DNA of 64,000 nucleotides from CAZCEC01 sp964497615 (GTDB lineage: Bacteria; Chloroflexota; Anaerolineae; Anaerolineales; UBA6663). The notes beneath the pieces are model-generated. The model was not told the DNA's origin, ran no database searches, and saw nothing but the letters and a program-made list of their open reading frames with translations. The position numbers were made by a program, and so were the translations under genes. Where the stretch lies: contig CAZCEC010000001.1 in NCBI GenBank assembly GCA_964497615.1, forward strand, positions 62,001 to 126,000, written 5' to 3'. Of this stretch, positions 1 to 9,400 are shown piece after piece; the first letter of the stretch is position 1, and every line of letters starts with the position of its first letter.

Positions 1-987
1 GTTGGCCGACGACAACATCAGCACTACCATGCTGCCTCGCGGCAGCACTGTCCCGTGCAGTTCCACATCCTCCGTCAGGTAGCGCATGTTGCCGTGCTCC
101 ACCGGGTTGCCGTAGCGCAGCAGTTCCTCCACCGCCGTTTCAATGAGCTCCGGCTCGGCGTGCAGCCGCTGCATCTGGTCGGGGTGCTCCATCAGCGCCA
201 GCGCGCCGTTGGCGATCAGGTTGACGGTCGTCTCGTGGCCGGCCAGCAGCAGCAAGAACAGCATCGAGATCAACTCATCCTCGCTCAGCCGGCTGCCTTC
301 CTGCTCGGCCTGCACCAGGGCCGTCGTCAAGTCGTCCCCCGGGGCGGCGCGGCGCAGCCGGATCAGCCTCTCGAAGAAGCGCATCAGCCGCACCCCATTG
401 GGCATCTGGGTCAAGAGCTGCACCAGCCCGCTCGATGAGCCTTCCAGGAAGGGCGCGGTCCAGTGGTGGAACTTCAGCCGGTCGGCGGGCGGCACCCCCA
501 GCATTTCGGAGATCACGATCAGCGGCAGGGGCAAGGCGAAGTCCGCCACCAGGTCCACCTCGTGCTTGCGTCCGGCCTTCTCCAGCAGTTCGTCCACGAT
601 CTGCTCGATGCGGCCCGTCAGCGCCTGGATGCGCCGGGGCGTGAAGGCCTGATGCACCAGGTTGCGCAGCCGCGCATGCTCCGGGTCATCGGTGGTAATC
701 ATGCTGTTGGCCAGGGCGCGAAACACCCGCGGCAGCCACTTCGGCGAAGGTCCCCCGCCCTCCGGGGTCCGGCGGCTCTCATTCGAGAAGCGCGGGTCCT
801 TCAGCGCCGCGGTCACATCCTCGTACCGCGTCAGCACCCAGCCCGGCCCCACCATCGGCAGCTTGGTGCGGGCCAGCGGCGCGCTTTGGCGCAGCCGGGC
901 ATAGGTCGGATATGGGTTGGCGCGAAACGTGTGGTCAGAAAAGTCGAGATAGGGGATCGCGGACGGGCGAACGGTTACAACGGCCAT
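1..987 (-). CDS. Cytochrome P450 (C-terminus cut by window edge)
   Basis: Heme-thiolate monooxygenase; the substrate cannot be told from the sequence. The reading frame is open from an ATG at 987 to the first base (329 residues), opening with MAVVTVRPSAIPYLDFSD. The oxygen-activation I-helix motif AGHETT lies near residues 249-254, followed by the K-helix E-x-x-R (EELLR, about 288-292) and the RGSMVVLMLSSAN strand that normally precedes the heme-binding loop. The Cys heme ligand is expected about 60-80 residues further on, outside the window. The layout matches soluble bacterial P450s of about 400 residues, with no membrane anchor. No good Shine-Dalgarno is seen; a TAGAAT at 1042-1037 could be a -10 box. 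The neighbouring molybdenum hydroxylase is on the same strand but 115 bp away, so co-transcription is uncertain. Confidence 0.93.
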   Translation of the reverse strand, partial: MAVVTVRPSAIPYLDFSDHTFRANPYPTYARLRQSAPLARTKLPMVGPGWVLTRYEDVTAALKDPRFSNESRRTPEGGGPSPKWLPRVFRALANSMITTDDPEHARLRNLVHQAFTPRRIQALTGRIEQIVDELLEKAGRKHEVDLVADFALPLPLIVISEMLGVPPADRLKFHHWTAPFLEGSSSGLVQLLTQMPNGVRLMRFFERLIRLRRAAPGDDLTTALVQAEQEGSRLSEDELISMLFLLLLAGHETTVNLIANGALALMEHPDQMQRLHAEPELIETAVEELLRYGNPVEHGNMRYLTEDVELHGTVLPRGSMVVLMLSSAN

Positions 988-1102
988 TTGCGGACGGAAT
1001 ACCTTTCCAACGAGGCGTGGATACCAACATGCTGTGATTCTACCACGGGTGCTGGCAGGCCCCACCGAGTCGAGGCCCGCCCTCGCGGCGCTCCGTCCGC
1101 CG

Positions 1103-3205
1103 CTATCCCGGCAGCGCGGCCCGCACCCGCTCCGGCGTCAATGGCATCTGCCGCACCCGCGCTCCCGTTGCCCGGAAAATCGCGTTGGCCACGGCTGGCG
1201 CGGTGGTTATACTGGCCGGCTCGCCTGCCCCCAACAGCGGCTCGCCCGGCCGATTGACCAGCACCACCTCGATCTCCGGGATCTCCGAGAACGTCAAAAT
1301 CGGATAGTGCTCCCAGTCGCGGCTGGTCACGCCCGTGCCGTCAAACGCCACCTCTTCCTTCAGCGCCCGGCTCAGCGACTGGATCACGTTGCCCTCCACT
1401 TGGTTCGTCACGCCGTCCGGGTTCACAATCAGGCCGCAGTCGTGCGCCACCACCACCCGCCGCACGCGCACCGCGCCCGTCGCCCGGTCCACTTCCACGT
1501 CGGCCACGCACGCTACGTAGGCGCCGGTGTTCTTGTACTGCGCCGCCGCCAGCCCCTGCCCCACGGCCAACTGCCCAATTGGACCGGGCGCGCCCGGCCA
1601 GCGCCACTTCGCCCTTTCAGCCGCCGCCGTCAGCACATCCCTGGCGCGCTGGTCGCTCAAATGCCGTAGTCGAAATTCCAGCGGGTCGGCAGCCGCCACG
1701 TGCGCCAGCTCGTCCATGAAGCACTCGTTGGCGAATGTGTTCCCCACGCCCCCCAGCGCGCGGAACGACGACGTGCGCAGCGGCGACCACGGCAGCCAAT
1801 GCACTGTCACGCGCTGGTTGGCGAAGGTGTATAGGGTCTCCGCGTTGCGGTCGCCCCCGCCCAGCCGCACCGGCGGCGGCCCCATGTCCGCCCGCCACTG
1901 CGCGGCCAGCAGTTGCGCCGCCCGCCGCGGCCGGTCGGTGTGCGTGGGCGTCCACGCGTCGTATTGCCACGCCACCGCCCGGCCCTGCTCGTCCAGCCCG
2001 CCGCGCACCTCAATCACCATCGGCGCGGCCTTGGGCTCCCACGCAAATTCCTGCTCCCGCGACCACTGCACCCGCACCGGCCGGCCCACTGCCCGCGACA
2101 GCAAACACGCCTCCGCCGCCGCATCGTCGGACCCGTTGTGCCCATAGCCGCCCGATCCTTCCAGGTGCCGCACGCGCACGTGCTCCACCGGCAGGTCCAG
2201 CAGTTCGGCCAGCGCCCCGCGCAATGGGTGCGGGCCCTGCGTGCTCGACCACACCTCCACGCCGTCCACCTGCACGTCCGCCACCGCGCACGACGTTCCC
2301 ATCGAGGCGTGCGCGTGATAGGGCAGGGCGTACGTTGCCTGCGCCCGCCGTGCCGCTCCCCTCAGCGCCGCGTCCACCTGGCCCTCTTCCCTCAACACAA
2401 CTGCCTGTGCCGGCTGCGCTCTCAGCGCCTCGGCTAGCCCTGTCATGTCCGGCAGCGCCTCCCCGGCCTGCCACGTCACACGCAGCTCCCGCGCCGCGCG
2501 CACGGCCTGCTCTTCCCGTTCGGCCACCACGCCCACAAAGCTGCCCTGCCGCACCACGCGCACCACCCCCGCCACGTCCGCCACCGAATCTTCGTCCAGA
2601 TCAATCAGCCGCACCCCCGGCCCCGGCGGAAACACCACCCGCCCATGCAGCATCCCCGGCAACCGCACGTCCTGCACAAAGCTGGGCCGCCCGGTCAGCT
2701 TCGCCTCCAGGTCCCTGCGCGCGCTCGAGACGCCCACCACGTGATACGCCTCTGACCGTTTCACCGGCGCATCCTCGCGCACTTGGCATTCAAAGGGCCG
2801 CCCGCCCTGCAGCTCAGCATAGGTGGTGCTTCGGTCCGGATGGCGGCTCACCGTAATCCGGCCGTCGTCCACCCGCAGCTCCTCGATGGCCGCATCCAGC
2901 CTATCGGACGCCGCCTCTAGCAGCGCCTGCCGCGCCGTCGCCGCCGCCCGCCGCAGCGCCGCGCCCGTGTTTTGCAGGGTCATGCTCCCGGCGGTGTAGC
3001 CCTCGTCGGGCGTCTGCGCCGTGTCGCCCATCACCATGCAAACCCGTTCGAGCGGCACGTCCAACTCCTCGGCCACGATCTGCGCCAGCGCCGTCCGCGT
3101 GCCGGTGCCCAGTTCCACCTTGCCCGTCCGCACGACCACGCTGCCATCGGCCTCGATCCTCAGCCAGCTATCCAGTTGGCTCGGGTCCGGGCTGGAGGCC
3201 GTCAT
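1103..3205 (-). CDS. Xanthine dehydrogenase-family molybdopterin-binding subunit, IorB type
   Basis: Large Mo-cofactor subunit of a two-subunit aromatic/aldehyde hydroxylase that works with the FeS protein encoded just upstream. The domain order is permuted as in isoquinoline 1-oxidoreductase beta subunit: the segment GKVELGTGTRTALAQIVAEE, usually in the C-terminal half of XDH large subunits, is at the N-terminus. The hammerhead domain follows (GVSSARRDLEAKLTGR, then LPGMLHGRVV). The catalytic Glu motif LGAGEPASITTAPAVANAI is near the C-terminus. Length is 700 residues from ATG 3205, which overlaps the stop of the FeS gene (ATGA coupling); an upstream in-frame start would only add a Gly/Ala-rich tail without homology. 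No FAD subunit is adjacent, as is typical for IorAB-type enzymes, which pass electrons to a cytochrome or another acceptor. The substrate is unknown; an N-heterocycle or aldehyde is likely. Confidence 0.9.
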   Translation of the reverse strand: MTASSPDPSQLDSWLRIEADGSVVVRTGKVELGTGTRTALAQIVAEELDVPLERVCMVMGDTAQTPDEGYTAGSMTLQNTGAALRRAAATARQALLEAASDRLDAAIEELRVDDGRITVSRHPDRSTTYAELQGGRPFECQVREDAPVKRSEAYHVVGVSSARRDLEAKLTGRPSFVQDVRLPGMLHGRVVFPPGPGVRLIDLDEDSVADVAGVVRVVRQGSFVGVVAEREEQAVRAARELRVTWQAGEALPDMTGLAEALRAQPAQAVVLREEGQVDAALRGAARRAQATYALPYHAHASMGTSCAVADVQVDGVEVWSSTQGPHPLRGALAELLDLPVEHVRVRHLEGSGGYGHNGSDDAAAEACLLSRAVGRPVRVQWSREQEFAWEPKAAPMVIEVRGGLDEQGRAVAWQYDAWTPTHTDRPRRAAQLLAAQWRADMGPPPVRLGGGDRNAETLYTFANQRVTVHWLPWSPLRTSSFRALGGVGNTFANECFMDELAHVAAADPLEFRLRHLSDQRARDVLTAAAERAKWRWPGAPGPIGQLAVGQGLAAAQYKNTGAYVACVADVEVDRATGAVRVRRVVVAHDCGLIVNPDGVTNQVEGNVIQSLSRALKEEVAFDGTGVTSRDWEHYPILTFSEIPEIEVVLVNRPGEPLLGAGEPASITTAPAVANAIFRATGARVRQMPLTPERVRAALPG

Positions 3206-3666
3206 GCCGTCAGCGCCTCCGCCGCCCGCCGCACCGCCCGCAGGATGCGCACATGCGCCCCGCACCGGCACAAGTTGCCGTCCAGCGCCTCGCGGATTTG
3301 TTGATCAGTAGGGTGGGGGTTCTTCCACAACAGCGCCGCGGCGGCGATGATGATGCCATTCGCGCAGTAGCCGCACTGCATGGCCTGCTCGTCAATGAAT
3401 GCCTGTTGCAGCGGGTGCAACTCGCCGTCCGCGCTAAGCCCCTCCAGCGTGGTGATGGCGGCGCTCCCGACTTCCCCAATGGGCAGCCGGCAGGCGGACG
3501 TGGCTTTGGCCCCCACCAGTACCATGCACGCTCCGCACTGCTCCAGCCCGCACCCAAACTGCGGCCCGTTCAACCCCAGGTCGTTCCGCAGCACGTACAG
3601 CAGCGGCGTGTCAGCTTCGCATTCAAGGCTGTGCCTCCGGCCGTTGACGTTGATCTCGAATTTCAC
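3202..3666 (-). CDS. [2Fe-2S] subunit of IorAB-type molybdenum hydroxylase
   Basis: Small electron-transfer subunit (154 residues) for the IorB-type protein encoded next to it. It has the plant-type ferredoxin cluster CGLEQCGAC plus a fourth Cys (TSAC), then the second cluster QCGYC...LCRCGAH, so all eight cluster ligands are present. The linker GLSADGELHPLQQAF is of normal length and is a useful comparison for the inserted version at 40561. I chose the GTG at 3666 because a GGGGAGG Shine-Dalgarno lies 8 nt before it and the protein then opens VKFEINVNG, as in the family; ATG 3687 is an alternative. The gene ends 4 bp inside the Mo-subunit start, so the two are translationally coupled. Confidence 0.9.
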   Translation of the reverse strand: MKFEINVNGRRHSLECEADTPLLYVLRNDLGLNGPQFGCGLEQCGACMVLVGAKATSACRLPIGEVGSAAITTLEGLSADGELHPLQQAFIDEQAMQCGYCANGIIIAAAALLWKNPHPTDQQIREALDGNLCRCGAHVRILRAVRRAAEALTA

Positions 3667-4080
3667 GAATCTCGCCTCCCCGCCCATTCTACCCGAGCCA
3701 GCCGCCACCCAAGTCTTTGGGCCGCGCCCGCCAGAGAAACCGCGCCTAAACTCGCCTGCGCCGTCTTTTCCCGTAGCGCGGGTGGTTTATCCCCCGCGAC
3801 GGCGGTGGTTTTGCCGCCGAATCCGCCCCGCTAAGATAAGACGCGATTGCCCTGCCACGACTGCCTTCTTCCCACCGGCGCTGTCATTCCAAGGCCACCA
3901 CAGTCCGCCGGAACTGGCGCGAGCCTGGTGCGGGTGAGGAATCCAGCCTTAAGCGCAAAAACGCCTGACCTGGCCCTTCCCCTATCCGCTAAGCTTGCGC
4001 AGGCAGCCTTGGTGCCTTTCGTTGCGGCGGTTTCCAACCGCCAGGCAACCACTGCGATGGCTCGTGCGGCCCTGCTCTTC
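3667..4080. other. Intergenic region, no gene seen
   Basis: About 400 bp between the divergent IorA-like gene and the glycosidase. No frame here looks like a conserved protein. It contains a degenerate copy of the dispersed repeat (3883-3944), and its right border is the promoter at 4081-4110. Confidence 0.5.
3883..3944 (+). repeat. Possible degenerate copy of the dispersed GTCATTCC...GAGGAATC repeat
   Basis: Starts GTCATTCCAAGG and ends GTGAGGAATCC, the same ends as the four 33-bp copies elsewhere, but with a longer 40-nt middle. It may be a diverged or expanded member, or a chance match. Confidence 0.35.
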
Positions 4081-4110
4081 TTGACACCCCAATCATCGCC
4101 CCCGTACAAT
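4081..4110 (+). promoter_or_regulatory. Sigma70-type promoter for the glycosidase gene
   Basis: TTGACA (4081-4086) and TACAAT (4105-4110) are separated by 18 nt. The -35 is perfect and the -10 has 5 of 6 consensus bases. Transcription would begin near 4117, giving a leader of about 53 nt before ATG 4170. Confidence 0.7.
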
Positions 4111-4119
4111 GCCACTCAG

Positions 4120-4137
4120 GCCGGTCACCAGACCGGC
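4120..4137 (+). promoter_or_regulatory. Short hairpin in the 5' leader
   Basis: GCCGGTC-ACCA-GACCGGC is a perfect 7-bp stem with a 4-nt loop, just after the predicted start site and 23 nt before the Shine-Dalgarno. It could be an operator dyad or an mRNA hairpin; no regulator is known. Confidence 0.4.
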
Positions 4138-4169
4138 ATTTGTCGTCCTTCCACGGCTTGGAGGCCTTC

Positions 4170-6590
4170 ATGGACTTATTGCAGTCGTCGCCCGCCCACC
4201 TCAGCGGGTGCCGCTCCCTCTGGTCGGCGCCCGCCCCGCACGAAGCCGATGCGCCGGGCCGGCGCATCCTCCATAGCCGCGACGTGCGCCTGCCTGGGCC
4301 GGCCACGCTCACGCGTCTCGGCCTGCGCCTCAGCAAGGGCTACATGAAATGCGGCAGCACCGCCGAAGCCGAGCGCGACTGGATCCGCGATCTCCGACTG
4401 CTGGTGAGCGATGGTGGCGACTGGCGTGTCGCCCTGGAACTCCGCGACCTCCCCTGTCCCCCCTCACCCGACGCCGTTCACTGGTACGACCTCAACGCGA
4501 CTACCGCCTCCGCCCTCCTGCTCGAACTGCGCCGCAGCGGCGTGGATGATTGGTGGCCGGGATGGGATGTCGCGCTCGGCGGTGCCGTCCTCGAAGGCGA
4601 TCTGCTGGGGGTACCTCCTCAGACTCCGAACACCGAACTGGCCTGCATCGCCTGCGACCTTTCCTCCCTACCGCGCGGCGTCCACGCCGAGCGCCGCGGC
4701 GTCGAAGTCCGCTTCCGCACGCGCTTCCTCGAGGTCGGATTCGATCTCCGCCGCGCCGCCTTCACGTATCTGTCCTGGGATAGCGACGGCACCGGCCGCA
4801 CGCAGCGCAATCTGGTCAAATTGAGTGCGGCCGAGGGCACCCCGCCCATGCTGGCCGAATATCTGGCTCAAGGTCTGCGCCTGCACCCTGTGGCCGCGCC
4901 ACCCATCGCCACCCAATCCGCCCACACCGCCCGCGGCACCGTCACCGTTCGCGGCAGCACGCTTGAATATGACCTCGATCTATCCGGCGCCGGCCAGCGC
5001 TATCGCCTTGCCTGGGAGGTGCACGAGGACCGTCTCCTCCTGCGCGCCGAGCGCCTCGGTGAGCGTCCCGTCCGCGCTTGGTCGAGCAGCGCCTGGCACC
5101 TGGCCTTTGATAGCCGCGTGATCCCCGTGGCCGCCCTCGGCGCTATCACCCGCACCGGCGAGACCGGCCTCATGCCACTGCCCGTCCTCATTCACGGCGC
5201 TGGCGTCGGCACCCTGCGGGTCACCTCCAGCGGCGGTCCCTGCCTCTGGCGCTCGGATTCGGTGCGCCCCTATTGCGCCGCGACCACCGGCGAGCTAAAG
5301 CTGGGCGAAGCCCCCCAGCCCGAAGGCGACTACCTCCTGCTCCCCGGCACGCATCAGGCGGAGGTCGTCTTCGCGGTCGAGCCTTTCGCGCCCGTCTGGA
5401 GCAATCCACACGTGCCCACCGATGTCGAGCGCGCCGTCCGCCGCCACCGCCTGTCCGCCCTCACCTACCGCCCCGACACCGCCACCTTCTCCAACAACAG
5501 CAACGGCGTCCACTACTACGGCTGCCTGGAAACCTGGTCGGCCATCGCCACGCGGACCGGCGAAGTCCTCCCCGGCCTCACTGGCCTGGACCTGCTGCGC
5601 GATACCCTGGAGCACTGGCTCGACGAAGCCCCCGCCTATGGCAGCGGCCGCACCCTCCTCCATGACCATCGCTACGAGGACGAGTACCTTCAGATTGGCG
5701 CGGCCGCCCTCCTTGGCCTGGCCGGGCACCTGCACGCTTCCGGCGACCTCGCCTGGGCCGGCCGCTACCGCCCCCAGATCGAGCGCGAATTGGCCCGCCT
5801 GCGTGCCCGCGACCTCGACGGCGACGGACTGATCGAGAGCCCGCATCGCCTCGGCCTCACCGGCCAACATCAGTGGAGCACCAACTGGTACGATGTCATC
5901 TCCTTCGGCTGGAAGTGCGCCTTCTCCAACGCCTACCTCTACGCCGCCCTGCGCCGCCTGGATGACGTCCTTCCCCGCGTTGGGCTCTCGTCGCTTGCAG
6001 AGGGCCTGGGGGATTGGGCCGCCCGCCTGCGCGCCGCCTACACTCCCACATTCTTCAACCCCGCGCCCGGTTGGCTGGCCGGCTGGCGCTGCAAAGCTGG
6101 TCATCTGCACGACCACGCCTTCCTCGCCATCAACGGGCTGGCGGTCACCGCTGGCCTCATCGAGCCTGACCTGGCCGCCTCGCTCGTCCGCCGCCTGTGG
6201 GATGAAATGGCCCGCGTTGGCTTCCGCGATTTCCGCCTCGGCCTGCCCACCACCCTGTGGCCCATCCCCGAGGCCGACATGGCCCTCTACCAGGCGGGCC
6301 GGCCCTTCGGCGACTACCAGAACGGCGGCGCTAACCATGCCCAGGCCTGCCACTTTGTGAATGCACTCTACCAGGTGGGGATGGCGGCCGAGGCCGACCG
6401 GGTGCTCAACGGCCTATGTTCCGCCCTGGCCGATGACACCGCCCTCGGTGGCGTGGACGGCGCGGGCGTGGACTGGCGGCGTTGGGACGGCACCCCCAGC
6501 GGCTACGAGGGTACGCTTACCGATCAGTTCGGCATCCTCGCGACAGCGATGGACCGATACGGCCTGGCCCCTGCGCCGCGCCCCGCCTAG
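4170..6590 (+). CDS. Six-hairpin glycosidase-like protein
   Basis: Probable cytoplasmic carbohydrate-active enzyme of 806 residues; no signal peptide is visible. The N-terminal half (about 1-420) is beta-rich. The C-terminal half resembles the (alpha/alpha)6 barrel of amylo-alpha-1,6-glucosidase and GH63/GH116-type enzymes, with the stretches NGVHYYGCLETW, DLDGDGLIESPHRLG, QHQWSTNWYDVISFGWKC and GGANHAQACHF. The Asp/Glu-rich DGDGLIE segment is typical of substrate-site loops in this fold, but I cannot assign the catalytic acids. Start ATG 4170 has GGAGG 5 nt upstream; an upstream TTG at 4140 is less likely. The gene has its own promoter and stands alone. Substrate specificity is unknown. Confidence 0.65.
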   Translation: MDLLQSSPAHLSGCRSLWSAPAPHEADAPGRRILHSRDVRLPGPATLTRLGLRLSKGYMKCGSTAEAERDWIRDLRLLVSDGGDWRVALELRDLPCPPSPDAVHWYDLNATTASALLLELRRSGVDDWWPGWDVALGGAVLEGDLLGVPPQTPNTELACIACDLSSLPRGVHAERRGVEVRFRTRFLEVGFDLRRAAFTYLSWDSDGTGRTQRNLVKLSAAEGTPPMLAEYLAQGLRLHPVAAPPIATQSAHTARGTVTVRGSTLEYDLDLSGAGQRYRLAWEVHEDRLLLRAERLGERPVRAWSSSAWHLAFDSRVIPVAALGAITRTGETGLMPLPVLIHGAGVGTLRVTSSGGPCLWRSDSVRPYCAATTGELKLGEAPQPEGDYLLLPGTHQAEVVFAVEPFAPVWSNPHVPTDVERAVRRHRLSALTYRPDTATFSNNSNGVHYYGCLETWSAIATRTGEVLPGLTGLDLLRDTLEHWLDEAPAYGSGRTLLHDHRYEDEYLQIGAAALLGLAGHLHASGDLAWAGRYRPQIERELARLRARDLDGDGLIESPHRLGLTGQHQWSTNWYDVISFGWKCAFSNAYLYAALRRLDDVLPRVGLSSLAEGLGDWAARLRAAYTPTFFNPAPGWLAGWRCKAGHLHDHAFLAINGLAVTAGLIEPDLAASLVRRLWDEMARVGFRDFRLGLPTTLWPIPEADMALYQAGRPFGDYQNGGANHAQACHFVNALYQVGMAAEADRVLNGLCSALADDTALGGVDGAGVDWRRWDGTPSGYEGTLTDQFGILATAMDRYGLAPAPRPA

Positions 6591-6630
6591 CCCGCCAGGC
6601 GCATCTGTCATCACCGCTGCTGTGTATGAT

Positions 6631-6663
6631 GTCATTCCGAGGCGGTTCTGGCCGAGGAATCTG
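6631..6663 (+). repeat. Dispersed 33-bp repeat, copy 1
   Basis: GTCATTCCGAGGC, a 7-nt variable middle, then GCCGAGGAATCTG. The outer ATTCC/GGAAT are inverted and CCGAGG is repeated directly. It lies between two convergent genes. Other copies are at 14308, 29368 and 45302. Confidence 0.8.
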
Positions 6664-6682
6664 TCTCGTTGCTGCTGTCTTC

Positions 6683-7720
6683 TCACTCCGCTGTGATGGC
6701 CATATTGCCCAGCACCCCCCACGACGCGCTGAACTGCGCCAGTGACCGCGTGTATGTCTGCCCCCCATCCAGCACACTGACTGTGTCCGCTCCGTATCCA
6801 ACCACGATCACCGTGTGCTCGTACGCCGCCACCACCGTCGTGCGCCCGGTTGACGCCGCCGTGTACTCCGCCGCCGTGCCGTTCTGCACCGCCCCCACTA
6901 CCCACACCATCACCGGGCGACCTGCCTCAATCTCCGCCCGCAGTGCCTCCCACGTCATCCCCGCCCTCGCCCGCGCCGGCACGCCATACGACCGCAGCAC
7001 CGCCGCCACCGGCTCCGCATGGACCCCGTATGGCGCGGGCGGCGTCTGTCCCCACCACCCGTACACGTTCCCCACGAACCCGGCGTCCGGGTCATCCGAG
7101 ACCGGCAGCCGGCCAAAGAATGCCAGTTCGTCAATCGCAAAACCGAAGTAGCCCGCCCAGTCCACTGCCGAGCGGCTCTCGCAGTCCAGCGGCAGCGCCT
7201 GCTCCCGCCCGGCGACGCTCAACAGCTTGGACGGCGTCGCGCCCGCGCCGCCCACCACCAGCGTCTGCCCGGCAAAGATCAGATTTGGATTGGCCAGCGC
7301 GTTCAGCCGCATCAGGTCGTCCACCGTCACCCCGAACCGTTGCGCGATCAGCCACAGCGTGTCGCCGCGCTGGATGACGTACAGGTCCGTGCCCGGCTCC
7401 GGCGGTGGCGCTGGGGCAGGGGGCGGTGTGGGGGCGGGAGGCGCTGGCGTGGCCTCAGCTGTTGTCCCCGGAATAACTAGCGTCTGCCCTGCGTAGATGT
7501 TGGTGCTGTACAGGCCATTGGCGGCCATGATCGTCTGCCAGCCCACCCCGTACCGCAGGCCGATCCGGAACAGATTCTCCCCCGGCTGCACCACGTGGAT
7601 GATCTCGCCCGCCAGCGCCGTCCGCGGCCCCCACACCGTCAGCGCCAGTCCCACGATCAGCACACCCTTGAGCAGAACCCGCTGCCAGCGCTTCCCCAAA
7701 ACCAGTGTCTCAGCCAGCAT
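6683..7720 (-). CDS. Secreted LysM protein with C39-like cysteine peptidase domain
   Basis: Exported cell-wall-associated protein, 345 residues. The N-terminus is a basic stretch followed by a hydrophobic signal segment (about 15-38, GVLIVGLALTVWG). Two LysM repeats follow: IHVVQPGENLFRIGLRYGV and YVIQRGDTLWLIAQRFGV, joined by a Pro/Ala linker (TPAPPAPTPPPAPAPPPEP). The C-terminal half resembles C39-like peptidases: Cys in LPLDCESRSAVDWAGYFG, His in YEHTVIVVGYG and Asp in SVLDGG give a plausible Cys-His-Asp triad. LysM domains bind peptidoglycan; the peptidase target is unknown. Start ATG 7720 has GAGG 4 nt upstream; the longer frame to 8077 lacks support. A TATAAT at 7790-7785 lies about 65 nt upstream. 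Confidence 0.85.
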   Translation of the reverse strand: MLAETLVLGKRWQRVLLKGVLIVGLALTVWGPRTALAGEIIHVVQPGENLFRIGLRYGVGWQTIMAANGLYSTNIYAGQTLVIPGTTAEATPAPPAPTPPPAPAPPPEPGTDLYVIQRGDTLWLIAQRFGVTVDDLMRLNALANPNLIFAGQTLVVGGAGATPSKLLSVAGREQALPLDCESRSAVDWAGYFGFAIDELAFFGRLPVSDDPDAGFVGNVYGWWGQTPPAPYGVHAEPVAAVLRSYGVPARARAGMTWEALRAEIEAGRPVMVWVVGAVQNGTAAEYTAASTGRTTVVAAYEHTVIVVGYGADTVSVLDGGQTYTRSLAQFSASWGVLGNMAITAE

Positions 7721-7784
7721 GTGTCCTCTTTCGTGCTTGGCCGCTCGCGCCCGCAATCCACTGCGGTCGTCCGCCAGCAAGGAG

Positions 7785-7790
7785 ATTATA
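7785..7790 (-). promoter_or_regulatory. -10 box upstream of the LysM gene
   Basis: TATAAT on the minus strand, about 65 nt before the LysM start. No recognisable -35 hexamer at 16-18 nt. Confidence 0.4.
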
Positions 7791-7925
7791 CGCTTACCGC
7801 CTCGGCTCACGGCAGAGGTCCACCGATTGGGATAAATGTCATCCGATATCGGGAATACTGGCACTGTGCGGAACCGATCCCGTTGTCCATAGTGTTGGTG
7901 ATTCGCACACTGGTGAAGGCCTCCC

Positions 7926-9398
<1,473 letters not shown>

Positions 9399-9400
9399 AT

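Noticed and set aside
1735..2856. 373-codon plus-strand frame over the IorB-type gene
   Set aside because: Pro/Ala/Arg-rich shadow of a well-conserved minus-strand gene.
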